NCBI RefSeq assembly: GCF_015209965.1
Contig: NZ_MU158691.1
Coordinates: 318,041-382,040, forward strand
Length of the DNA: 64,000 nucleotides
Source of the DNA: Sphingobacterium pedocola
GTDB lineage: Bacteria; Bacteroidota; Bacteroidia; Sphingobacteriales; Sphingobacteriaceae
Direction of reading: 5' to 3'
Part shown: piece after piece, positions 17,185-25,433 of the stretch
How positions within the stretch are numbered: position 1 is the stretch's first letter
How the letters are laid out: each line of letters begins with the position of its first letter
The notes under the pieces: generated by a model
Database searches by the model: none
The model's input: the letters and a program-made list of their open reading frames with translations, nothing else
Told to the model about the DNA's origin: nothing
Translations under genes and position numbers: made by a program

Positions 17185-18231
17185 ATGAAAAAAAATCAAT
17201 TTGCGATCGTTGCTTCTGCATTATTTCTGTTCTCGTGCAATGAGCACCCTAAAAATATAAATCCACTTGGTGAGCCCGATGTTATAGCCGTAAAGGTTGC
17301 CCCTGTCTCCTCATTAAACGTGCCGAGCACGATACAAGCTACGGGGCTGGTCAGTACTGAAGACCAGGCAAACTATTCCTTTAAGATTGGTGGCATCATC
17401 AGCCGTATACTGATACATGAAGGAGAATTTTTCCGCAAAGGCCAATTGCTGGCTACACTTAATGCCACCGAGATAGCAGCTGGCCTGGCACAATCCGGTC
17501 TAGGGGTCGAAAAAGCCCAACGCGACTATGATCGGGCGATCAATCTTTATAGGGACAGTGTCTTTACCTTGGAGCAGCTGCAAAACACAAGGACCGCCCT
17601 TGAAGTTGCCAAGCAGGCCAAAGAGGCTGTTGCATTTGATGAGCGCCACGCAAAAATATATGCCGCATCTGACGGTTTTGTAACCAAGAAAATTGCCAGC
17701 GAAGGAGAAGTAGTGGGAGGGGGGATGCCGGTACTGCTAACCAACTCCGTGCAGCATAATGCCAGCTATCTTCTTAAAGTCGGTGTAACGGACGTGGAAT
17801 GGGCCGCAATTAAGGTCGGTCAACCTGCACAGGTTAGATTGGATGGTTATCCAGATCAGCTTTTTGAAGCAGCGGTATTCCGAAAGCTGCAGTCGGCAGA
17901 TAGCGAGATCGGTTCTTTCCAGGTAGAGGTGAAGCTACAGCTTCAAAAAGTTGTTCCTCCTGTGGGCATGTTCGGGCGAGCAGAAATAGCCATCAGTGAG
18001 GAGGAAAATGCCGTTGTCATTCCGTTCAGTTCATTAGTGGAGGCAGATGGCAACAAGGGCTTCGTGTTTACGGCAGTCGGTGCAAACCGCGTAAAGAAAA
18101 TTCCCGTAAACATTATGAAGTTTGAAAATGACGGGGTATACCTGCGTGGCAACCTTGAGGGAATAAATCAGATTGTTATTTCCAACAGTGCTTACCTGAA
18201 CGAGCAGTCCACTATTAAAATAATCAAGTAA
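17185..18231 (+). CDS. RND efflux periplasmic adaptor lipoprotein (HlyD/AcrA type)
   Basis: A 348-residue membrane-fusion protein. A lipobox LFSC near residue 16 suggests lipid anchoring in the inner membrane. The biotinyl-lipoyl-like half motifs (YSFKIGGIISRILIHEGEFFRKGQLLATL and KIYAASDGFVTKKIASEGEVVGGG) flank a short coiled hairpin, with a beta-barrel after it. It should bridge the pump and the TolC channel. ATG 17185 places the lipobox correctly. An upstream in-frame ATG at 17065 lies inside tolC and is not credible. Confidence 0.93.
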   Translation: MKKNQFAIVASALFLFSCNEHPKNINPLGEPDVIAVKVAPVSSLNVPSTIQATGLVSTEDQANYSFKIGGIISRILIHEGEFFRKGQLLATLNATEIAAGLAQSGLGVEKAQRDYDRAINLYRDSVFTLEQLQNTRTALEVAKQAKEAVAFDERHAKIYAASDGFVTKKIASEGEVVGGGMPVLLTNSVQHNASYLLKVGVTDVEWAAIKVGQPAQVRLDGYPDQLFEAAVFRKLQSADSEIGSFQVEVKLQLQKVVPPVGMFGRAEIAISEEENAVVIPFSSLVEADGNKGFVFTAVGANRVKKIPVNIMKFENDGVYLRGNLEGINQIVISNSAYLNEQSTIKIIK

Positions 18232-18242
18232 ACTGTACAAAA

Positions 18243-21200
18243 ATGAAAATTACAAATTTTGCTGTAAAAAATTACCAGTTTACCCTTATCATATTCGTTT
18301 TGATATCGGTCGTGGGGTTGCTTACGCTATTCAACATGCCACGGTCGGAAGATCCCACCACTAATCCGCCACAATACCTGGTAACAGTTATTTACCCGGG
18401 CACGAGTCCAAAGGATATGGAAGAACAGGTCGTAAAACCTATCGAAAACAAAATATACGGACTCGAAAATATCGATAAAATTCTCACCACAATCGAGGAT
18501 GGGGTAGCTGCGATCCAGATTAAATTTAAGTATGGCGTAGATGTGGACAATAAATACCAGGAGATATCGACCGAAATAAATGCACTTAAAAACGGCGCGC
18601 TCCCGAAGGATATCTATTTGATTAAAACGGAAAAAATTTCTTCTGCTGATGTGAAAATCATTCAAACGGCATTGATATCCAACACCGCTTCGTCCAAGGT
18701 ACTGAGAGATCAGGCAGATATCCTTAAAACGAAACTGGAAAAGATAACCAATCTTCGGGAAGTTAACTATTCGGGTATGCCGGAGCAGGAAATTCGGATC
18801 GACATGCAATTGGATAAATTGGCCCAATTGAAAATACCCTTAAATCTGGTTATTGGCAGCTTACAAAGCGAAGCGGCAGATATTCCGGGCGGGAGCATCA
18901 ACCTGGACGATAAAGTTTTCAATGTAAAAACCAGTGGTAAATTCAAAAATGTGGACGATGTAGCCAATACGGTTATTTATAATGCTAATGGAAAAATAGT
19001 CTACCTGAAAGATGTTGCCCACGTTAGTTATAAGGATGGTGTCGTTAGCCATATCACGCGTATCAACGGACATCGTTGTATACTCGTAAACGCTGCCATG
19101 AAAGATGATGTGGACATCAGTAAAGTAAAAAAAGAATACACCCCTGTGCTGGAGGAATTTAGCAACAGTTTGCCTGAGAACATAAAAATGGTCAAGAACT
19201 TTGATCAGGCAGATATGGTTGCGAAAAGATTGGGACACCTGGGTTTTGATTTTGGTCTGGCCATCCTTTTAGTTGTCATCACCCTACTTCCATTGGGCTT
19301 TAGAGCGTCCGTGATTGTAATGATCTCTATCCCGCTTTCGCTTGCGCTAGGTCTTATCGCGATGAACATGATGGGCTTTTCGCTTAATCAATTGAGCATC
19401 GTAGGCTTGGTCGTGGCCTTGGGCTTGTTGGTTGACGACAGTATTGTGGTGGTCGAAAATATAGAACGTTGGCTTAGGGAAGGACATTCCATCAAGGATG
19501 CTGTTCTAAAAGGTACCAAACAGATTGGTATGGCCGTGGTAGGTTGTACCGCCACGTTGATCATAGCATTTTTGCCGCTCGCCTTTCTGCCTGATATGGC
19601 CGGAGAATTTATTCGCAGTCTGCCGGTCGCGATAATCACCAGCGTCTTGGCATCGATGATCGTTGCCCTAACCTTGGTGCCATTTGTGGGAAGCAAGATC
19701 TTGAAAACGCATACCCACGGAGAGGGCAATTTCTTTTTGAAGAATTTACAAAAATTCCTGACCTTTTCCTATCGTAGAATAATGCCGCTTGCCCTAAAGT
19801 GGCCAAAGGTAACGATCGGCATATCAATCGCATTAAGCGTCCTGGCATTTTTATTATTCCCTCTTGCGGGTTTCAAACTCTTTCCAACCTCCGAGAAACC
19901 GATGTTTTTAGTGAATATAAAGATGCCCTTGCAGGCTGATATTCCAGAAAGTGACCGGGTGACCAAATTGGTGGAGAATGAATTGAAAAAACACGAAGAG
20001 ATTGTTTATTATACATCAAATGTAGGAAAAGGCAATCCCCAGATTTATTACAACGTTCATCAGCAGGATATCAAACCCGATTTTGCCCAGGTTTTTGTAC
20101 AGATGGATGACGACGCGAGTCCGATTGCAAAAACCGAACTGATCAAAAAACTTCGGACCAAGTTTCAGGATTTTCCCTATGCCCGAATTGAGGTGAAGGA
20201 CTTTGAGCAGGGGACACCAATTGAAGCTAATATTGTGGTAAGGGTATTTGGCGATAACCAAGATACCTTGCGGTCGCTTTCGTTTAAAGTAGAAGAGCTA
20301 CTGCGAAAGCATCCGGGTACATTTTTTACAAACAATGAACTTAATACCTATAAATCAGATATAAAAATTACAATTAATAAGGAAAAAGCCCGCACTTTGG
20401 GTGTATTGACCAGCGATATAGATAAGGTGATCAGGTTGGCTGTTGCCGGGTTAAACGTTGGCGATTATATTGATGATCGTGGAGATGCCAGAAACGTCGT
20501 GATAACAGTGCCGAGAGAAAAATTCTCCAATCTCGATGCTTTAAAGAATCTATATGTGAATAACATGCATGGCGCGCCGATACAGGTTGATCAGGTCGCC
20601 AGTATCGGATTTGAGACGTCTCCCACAGCGATCAACCATTTCAATAAGTCACGCTTTGCAAAAGTAACATCATTGTCAAAGGATAATTTCTATGCCAATG
20701 ATATATTGAAAGATATTGTTCCGGAACTCGACAAAATGGAATTTCCGAAAGGGTATTATTATAAATTATCTGGGGAAGCGGAATCGGAAGGAGACGCGCT
20801 TGGCGGCAATTTCCTTTCCGTCATTATTTTAAGTGCATTCCTTTTTGTAGCCGTTTTACTGTTACAATTCAAAACTTTTAAAGGGATAATTATTGTTTTA
20901 TCCATCATACCATTGGGTGTGCTGGGAGGTGTAATATTTTTGCTCCTAACCGGAAATCCGATGTCCTTAGTCTCGATTATTGGTTTCATAGGTTTATCTG
21001 GGATTCAGGTTAAGAATTCGTTACTGCTCGTTGATTTTACCAATCAACTAAGAGCAAAAGGACACAGTATAGATGAAGCTATTCATACCGCGGGCGAAAC
21101 ACGATTTTTGCCTGTTGTGCTTACATCGATAACCGCTATATGTGGGCTGATCCCGATTGCCTTGAATCCGAATCCGCAAATAGCACCATTGGCAATTGTA

Positions 21201-21302
21201 CTTATCGGGGGCCTTATAAGCTCAACTATCCTGTCAAGGATCGTCACACCGGTTATGTATAAATTAATGCCTCCTCAAATTGAAATGGAGGAAACTGAAT
21301 AA
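18243..21302 (+). CDS. RND-family efflux transporter (AcrB/HAE1-like)
   Basis: A 1019-residue inner-membrane proton-driven pump. It has the two-fold RND layout: TM1 at about 10-32, a large periplasmic loop, TM2-6, then a second loop and TM8-12. The proton-relay motif GLVVALGLLVDDSIVVVENIE in TM4 contains the two conserved Asp residues. It completes the tolC-adaptor-pump operon, 11 bp after the adaptor. The substrate is unknown. The co-regulated SDR hints at an organic toxicant. A hairpin terminator follows at 21326-21362. Confidence 0.95.
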   Translation: MKITNFAVKNYQFTLIIFVLISVVGLLTLFNMPRSEDPTTNPPQYLVTVIYPGTSPKDMEEQVVKPIENKIYGLENIDKILTTIEDGVAAIQIKFKYGVDVDNKYQEISTEINALKNGALPKDIYLIKTEKISSADVKIIQTALISNTASSKVLRDQADILKTKLEKITNLREVNYSGMPEQEIRIDMQLDKLAQLKIPLNLVIGSLQSEAADIPGGSINLDDKVFNVKTSGKFKNVDDVANTVIYNANGKIVYLKDVAHVSYKDGVVSHITRINGHRCILVNAAMKDDVDISKVKKEYTPVLEEFSNSLPENIKMVKNFDQADMVAKRLGHLGFDFGLAILLVVITLLPLGFRASVIVMISIPLSLALGLIAMNMMGFSLNQLSIVGLVVALGLLVDDSIVVVENIERWLREGHSIKDAVLKGTKQIGMAVVGCTATLIIAFLPLAFLPDMAGEFIRSLPVAIITSVLASMIVALTLVPFVGSKILKTHTHGEGNFFLKNLQKFLTFSYRRIMPLALKWPKVTIGISIALSVLAFLLFPLAGFKLFPTSEKPMFLVNIKMPLQADIPESDRVTKLVENELKKHEEIVYYTSNVGKGNPQIYYNVHQQDIKPDFAQVFVQMDDDASPIAKTELIKKLRTKFQDFPYARIEVKDFEQGTPIEANIVVRVFGDNQDTLRSLSFKVEELLRKHPGTFFTNNELNTYKSDIKITINKEKARTLGVLTSDIDKVIRLAVAGLNVGDYIDDRGDARNVVITVPREKFSNLDALKNLYVNNMHGAPIQVDQVASIGFETSPTAINHFNKSRFAKVTSLSKDNFYANDILKDIVPELDKMEFPKGYYYKLSGEAESEGDALGGNFLSVIILSAFLFVAVLLLQFKTFKGIIIVLSIIPLGVLGGVIFLLLTGNPMSLVSIIGFIGLSGIQVKNSLLLVDFTNQLRAKGHSIDEAIHTAGETRFLPVVLTSITAICGLIPIALNPNPQIAPLAIVLIGGLISSTILSRIVTPVMYKLMPPQIEMEETE

Positions 21303-21325
21303 CTTACTTCTGTAATCTATTATCA

Positions 21326-21362
21326 GCAGTGCCCTTATCAGAACGAACGATAAGGGTACTGC
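21326..21362 (+). terminator. Terminator after the RND pump operon
   Basis: GCAGTGCCCTTATC pairs with GATAAGGGTACTGC (one mismatch) around a 9-nt loop, 24 bp past the stop. There is no strong T tract. Confidence 0.6.
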
Positions 21363-21416
21363 AAACAGAACAAGGGAACATATCTTCTGATACGATAGTA
21401 TTTAAATAATGCACTT

Positions 21417-21788
21417 ATGAAGCAAGTTAAATTAACTTATCTCAATAAAGGAAACATATCTTATGAGGATGCCTTAGCATTTCAACAAGAGGTTCGAAAA
21501 ATTATTATTGAACTTAAACAACTTAAAATAGATACCTCTGCAAATAATTTGCTGATTCTCTGTGAACATCAGCCTATTTTAACGTTTGGCAGTTCAGCGA
21601 AAGAAAGTGAGCTATTTATTCCAAGAAGTAAACTTTCTGATGTTGGTTTAGATCATTTAGATATAAGACGCGGAGGAGCGATAACATTTCATGGAGAAGG
21701 TCAACTAGTGGGATACCCGATACTAGATCTTGAAAATTTCAAAACAGATGTACGATGGTATATAAAGAGGATAGCACCTTTACCGTAG
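21417..21788 (+). pseudogene. lipB: lipB (octanoyltransferase) fragment fused to a LytS kinase tail
   Basis: The first about 115 residues are a good match to lipoyl(octanoyl) transferase: an N-terminal YEDALAFQQE, LLILCEHQPILTFG and the signature RRGGAITFHGEGQLVGYPILDL. The gene then breaks off. From about 21766 the DNA instead matches the 3' end of the kinase gene at 12900-12950, and the lipB frame stops at 21788. The C-terminal half that carries the catalytic Lys and Cys of the family is missing, so the product cannot be a working LipB. An intact copy is expected elsewhere in the genome. Confidence 0.85.
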
Positions 21789-21822
21789 AATTATTCTTGC
21801 ACGGACAAGACACGTAGCTAAA
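21766..21822 (+). repeat. Duplicated 3' end of a LytS-like kinase gene
   Basis: About 50 bp match 12905-12952 with only a few substitutions (AGCACCTTTACCGTAGAATT is identical). Read in the kinase frame it gives DSTFTVELFLHGQDT and a stop, against DESTFTVELFLHGEDT in the intact gene. The E-to-Q change suggests that the donor was a paralogous kinase rather than the copy in this window. Confidence 0.85.
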
Positions 21823-21834
21823 TTTTAGTAAATT

Positions 21835-21850
21835 AGGGTTTTATAAACCC
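21835..21850 (+). terminator. Short hairpin after the lipB/kinase scar
   Basis: GGGTTT and AAACCC pair around TAT. It follows the transplanted kinase stop and may be the terminator that travelled with it. Confidence 0.35.
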
Positions 21851-21967
21851 AACTATCTATGGAGGATTTCCGTAATGTAGTGTAATTAACTTGGTCGTTT
21901 TTGGATTGCGCTAACCAATATTAGGGAGCTTCTGTGCTTGTACTTGGATGGTCCTAAAGCAAAGACC

Positions 21968-22324
21968 ATGATTAAATCTCTCTTAATTTTAATTGAGCGG
22001 GTCGAGCAGTGCCTTACTGTTTTGACCAAAATGTATAACCTCATAGCCCACTATACCAAATATGATCCCGATTTCCAGCCTGTCAGTTCCGAAGATGTAC
22101 CACTTGCCGAAGAGATTTCGGTATTGGACGTAGACGATGGAGAACCGCTTTTAACCATAGATGATGCCTGTGCTAGATTAGGCATTACGCGAGGCACACT
22201 TCGGGCACTACGCCAACAGGAACTGTTGCCCGAAGTAAAAAAGGGTGAAAAAGGGGTTCGCTTCCGCGAAGCAGATGTCGAAAAACTACGTAAATGGTAT
22301 AGTATTCCGAAAGGAAAGGTGTAG
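21968..22324 (+). CDS. Excisionase/MerR-type HTH protein
   Basis: A 118-residue protein. An N-terminal helical segment (IKSLLILIERVEQCLTVLTKMYNLIAHY) is followed by an acidic linker. The winged HTH reads LLTIDDACARLGITRGTLRALRQQELLPEVKKGEKGVRFREADVEKLRKWY, the pattern of excisionase or MerR-like DNA-binding domains. Such proteins are frequent in Bacteroidota mobile elements. ATG 21968 is preferred, with an in-frame TTG at 21938. It sits directly beyond the lipB/kinase scar, which fits a former insertion site, but no integrase is present. A hairpin at 22329-22364 ends the gene. Confidence 0.75.
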   Translation: MIKSLLILIERVEQCLTVLTKMYNLIAHYTKYDPDFQPVSSEDVPLAEEISVLDVDDGEPLLTIDDACARLGITRGTLRALRQQELLPEVKKGEKGVRFREADVEKLRKWYSIPKGKV

Positions 22325-22328
22325 GGCA

Positions 22329-22364
22329 AGAAGGCCTTTCCCGTATATGATGTAAAAGCCTTCT
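22329..22364 (+). terminator. Terminator after the HTH gene
   Basis: AGAAGGC and GCCTTCT form a 7-bp stem with a long loop, followed by CTTTTTG. Confidence 0.55.
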
Positions 22365-22503
22365 CTTTTTGAAAGTAGGTATTCAATCATTGAAACACCC
22401 TGTTTACTCATTTTCGAAAAACACCTTTTTTTTACGGTATATATTTAAATCATAATTAGGGTTTAACTTTTTGATTACTAATCTGAACAAATATATATCG
22501 ACT

Positions 22504-23694
22504 ATGAAAATATTATTACGTTTTTCGGGGATTCTCGTGCTTCTCTTCGTTTTTGTGGGGATTACCAACTGTACTAAGGAAGGTGTTGTGGGCCCGCAAG
22601 GGATCGAAGGATTGGATGGTTCAACCATTTATAGCGGAACCACGGCTCCGGCTTCGGATCTGGGTACACCGGGTGATTATTATTACCGCGTGACCACAAG
22701 TGATTTTTATGGGCCAAAACTAACGGAAGGATGGGGGAACCCCACCAACTTACGGGGTGCCGTCGGTGCAGATGGCCAACCGGGAAATCCGGGGCCAACG
22801 GGGCCCAGTGGTGCCGATGGTACGAAGATATGGAGCGGAACGGCAGTGCCCGCTGCTTCGGCTGGCGCCCTTGGAGATTTCTATTTCCAGACGGGTACGG
22901 CAAATTTTTACGGCCCGAAGACCGGTACCGGCTGGGGTACACCGGTTAATTTAAAAGGTGCTGTAGGCCCCAAAGGCGAGAATGGTTCGACCATCATCAG
23001 CGGTGCAGCGGTACCGGCTGCGGGTCTAGGCGCGCTAGGCGATTATTACTTCCGCGCGTTGACAGGCGATTTCTACGGGCCTAAAACAAATGCGGGATGG
23101 GGTAACCCGACTAGCTTGAAAGGCGCAACGGGTGCTACAGGTGCAGCGGGGGCAACCGTACTAAGCGGTACGGCGGCGCCCGCACTTGCCCTGGGACGTA
23201 CGGGGGATTTTTACGTGAATACCAGCAACGCAAATTTTTACGGCCCGAAGACCGCCACGAGCTGGGGCACACCGCTCAATCTGCGGGGCCCTGCCGGTCC
23301 ACAAGGCCCTCCGGGTAAAGACGGTGAGCCGGGGACAGCAAATGTGATTTATAGTGATTGGTACCTGGCGGATGAATATATACAGGCCGGATATGGAATT
23401 TCTGCCCCACGGCTTACGGAAGATATTATAAATCGCGGACAGATTTTGGTGTACAGAAGATTTTTAAGTAAGACTACTGAATTTGTCGAACAGATTAGTG
23501 GGGAGTCAAGCAATGCCTATATCTATTTTATGGCCCAGACCGGAAATATTTTTATCTATTCAAGCGGTACACTGGTTATTGACGGCCACCATGCCTTTCG
23601 GTATGTCTTGATTCCGGGCAGTATTGCGGCAAGCGCTAAAATAAACCTCCGGGATTTTAACCAGGTGAAGGCCGCATTCCATATCCCTGATTAG
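22504..23694 (+). CDS. Lipoprotein with collagen-like Gly-X-Y stretches and four 46-residue repeats
   Basis: A 396-residue lipoprotein with a lipobox-like GITNC at residue 23. Residues 40-85, 107-152, 162-207 and 217-262 are four copies of one unit (SG-x-x-x-PA, then LG-x-x-GD-[FY]-Y, FYGPKT-x-x-x-WG-x-P and NL[KR]G). They are separated by Gly-X-Y runs such as GPQGPPGKDGEPG. The last 110 residues form a different domain (YSDWYLADEY onward). ATG 22504 places the lipobox correctly. It is the first gene of a tight operon with an outer-membrane barrel, a TANFOR protein and an FnIII protein. A role as a stalk or adhesin-like envelope component is inferred. Confidence 0.88.
   Translation: MKILLRFSGILVLLFVFVGITNCTKEGVVGPQGIEGLDGSTIYSGTTAPASDLGTPGDYYYRVTTSDFYGPKLTEGWGNPTNLRGAVGADGQPGNPGPTGPSGADGTKIWSGTAVPAASAGALGDFYFQTGTANFYGPKTGTGWGTPVNLKGAVGPKGENGSTIISGAAVPAAGLGALGDYYFRALTGDFYGPKTNAGWGNPTSLKGATGATGAAGATVLSGTAAPALALGRTGDFYVNTSNANFYGPKTATSWGTPLNLRGPAGPQGPPGKDGEPGTANVIYSDWYLADEYIQAGYGISAPRLTEDIINRGQILVYRRFLSKTTEFVEQISGESSNAYIYFMAQTGNIFIYSSGTLVIDGHHAFRYVLIPGSIAASAKINLRDFNQVKAAFHIPD
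22621..23289 (+). repeat. Four direct repeats of about 138 bp inside the lipoprotein gene
   Basis: The copies lie at about 22621-22758, 22822-22959, 22987-23124 and 23152-23289. Stretches such as GCAAATTTTTACGGCCCGAA occur exactly in copies 2 and 4, so the DNA as well as the protein is recently duplicated and recombination could change the copy number. Confidence 0.85.
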
Positions 23695-23717
23695 CGGATC
23701 TATCCAACCTCATATTC

Positions 23718-25433
23718 ATGAAAACGATTTATTATCTGTTGTTCATACTCTTGTTCAATCTTGTGCAAACTGGTTTTGCACAGGATTTGACAACACTGCG
23801 CGAACAAAAGCCTTTTCAATTTCAGGGGAGCCTGGAACTTAGGGGTATGTTTTACAATGCCTCTGGTATACAAAACCGCATGCAGCCCTTTACGTACCTG
23901 TTGAGCGGTAGTCCCACGGCCACATTCTATGGCTGGACTGTGCCGATGAGCTTTGCGGTCAGCCGGGAGAACAAGTCCTTTCAACAGCCTTTCAACCAGT
24001 ATGGCATGAGCCCGACCTATAAATGGATCACTCTGCATGTCGGACACCGCAGTGTCAATTTTTCGCCCTATACTTTAGCGGGGCACACCATGCTGGGCGG
24101 TGGTTTTGAATTGAAACCCGGCAAACTACGCGTCGGCTTTATGTATGGGCGCCTCAATAAGGCGACGGTGATCGATACGACTTCACAGTCATTGGTACCT
24201 TATGCCTTTAATCGGAAAGGTTTCGCCGCCAAGCTGGGCTATGGCACCAACGAAAATTATTTCGACCTCAGTTTTCTGCATGCGAAGGATGATTCCAATT
24301 CAGTAGCCGACCAGCTGATGCCGCATAGCGATAAGCTATTTGCGGCCGCAAATTCGGTACTGGGATATGGTGGTAAAATAAAGCTGTTCCGGCGTTTTTA
24401 TTTTGAAAGCGATGGGGCCATCTCGCTCTACACGAGGGATTTGAATTCGCCTATTCAATTTGAGGAGATCGATGATCCGGCGTTGCAAAAATTAAGCGGC
24501 CTGATCGATATCAACGGTACCACCGAGTGGTTCCTCGCATTTAGTGCGGGGGTAGGGTATATGGCAAAGAATTACGGCCTGAAGGTGGCTTACCGCCGGA
24601 TTGAGCCCGAGTTTAAATCCATGGGTGCTTATTTTTTTACCAACGATGTCGAAAACATCACGATCAGTCCCAGCTTCACGCTATGGGCGGGCAAAATCCG
24701 GGGTACCGGAAGCCTGGGTATTGAGCAGGATAATGTCAACCTACAGAAGACATCGACCACCAGGCGGGTCATCGGTAATGCCAATGTATCTGCAGATATC
24801 AATACCCAGTTTGGTATAGATGCCTATTTTACCAATTTTTCGAATAACCAACGCCCCAATACCCTGCGCTTCGCGGATTCGCTTAAGATCGTGCAGACTA
24901 CGAATAGCCTGAGTCTGATGCCGCGCTATACCATCCTGCGCGAAGAGGTGACCCACATGATATTGGGTACGGTGGCCCGGTCGGATATGAACGATTACAA
25001 TTCGTACTACGGTGCCGATGCCCCCAGCAGGGATATCTCGACGATGCAGTACCTGTTGAATTACAACATCGGCTTTCCCAAAAAGATGTTGAACATGTAT
25101 GCCAGTCTCAACTACAGCGATCTAAAAAGCGTAGACCTGAAAACGAGCTATGCAGGGGGATCGGTAGGGGCTTCGTATGCGTTCTTAGACAAAAAATTAT
25201 TGACCAGTGCCAACTGTAACATCATGCGCGGTAAGAATCAGGGAAGCCATTCGCTTATTATCAATGGATCCGGAAACCTCTCGTACACCCTGAATAAGAT
25301 ACAGACCCTCCGCGCTTCTTTTTACTGGACAAAAAATAACCCTGGCTCAGCTGTCGTGGGCGGATATCCGGCATTTGCCGAATCGCGTGGCGAGCTGGCC
25401 TACCAGATCAATTTTGGATTATGGAAAAAATAA
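23718..25433 (+). CDS. Outer-membrane beta-barrel protein, 571 aa
   Basis: The signal peptide (LLFILLFNLVQTGFAQ) precedes a mature protein made almost entirely of alternating amphipathic strands (for example FQGSLELRGMFYNASGI, KWITLHVGHRSVNFSPYTLAG, LRASFYWTKNNP). It ends in aromatic-rich AYQINFGLWKK. There is no plug, TonB box or SusC motif, so it is a plain barrel, possibly the outer-membrane port or anchor for the products of the neighbouring genes. The stop overlaps the start of the TANFOR gene by 13 bp, which shows tight coupling. I do not recognise the family. Confidence 0.8.
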   Translation: MKTIYYLLFILLFNLVQTGFAQDLTTLREQKPFQFQGSLELRGMFYNASGIQNRMQPFTYLLSGSPTATFYGWTVPMSFAVSRENKSFQQPFNQYGMSPTYKWITLHVGHRSVNFSPYTLAGHTMLGGGFELKPGKLRVGFMYGRLNKATVIDTTSQSLVPYAFNRKGFAAKLGYGTNENYFDLSFLHAKDDSNSVADQLMPHSDKLFAAANSVLGYGGKIKLFRRFYFESDGAISLYTRDLNSPIQFEEIDDPALQKLSGLIDINGTTEWFLAFSAGVGYMAKNYGLKVAYRRIEPEFKSMGAYFFTNDVENITISPSFTLWAGKIRGTGSLGIEQDNVNLQKTSTTRRVIGNANVSADINTQFGIDAYFTNFSNNQRPNTLRFADSLKIVQTTNSLSLMPRYTILREEVTHMILGTVARSDMNDYNSYYGADAPSRDISTMQYLLNYNIGFPKKMLNMYASLNYSDLKSVDLKTSYAGGSVGASYAFLDKKLLTSANCNIMRGKNQGSHSLIINGSGNLSYTLNKIQTLRASFYWTKNNPGSAVVGGYPAFAESRGELAYQINFGLWKK

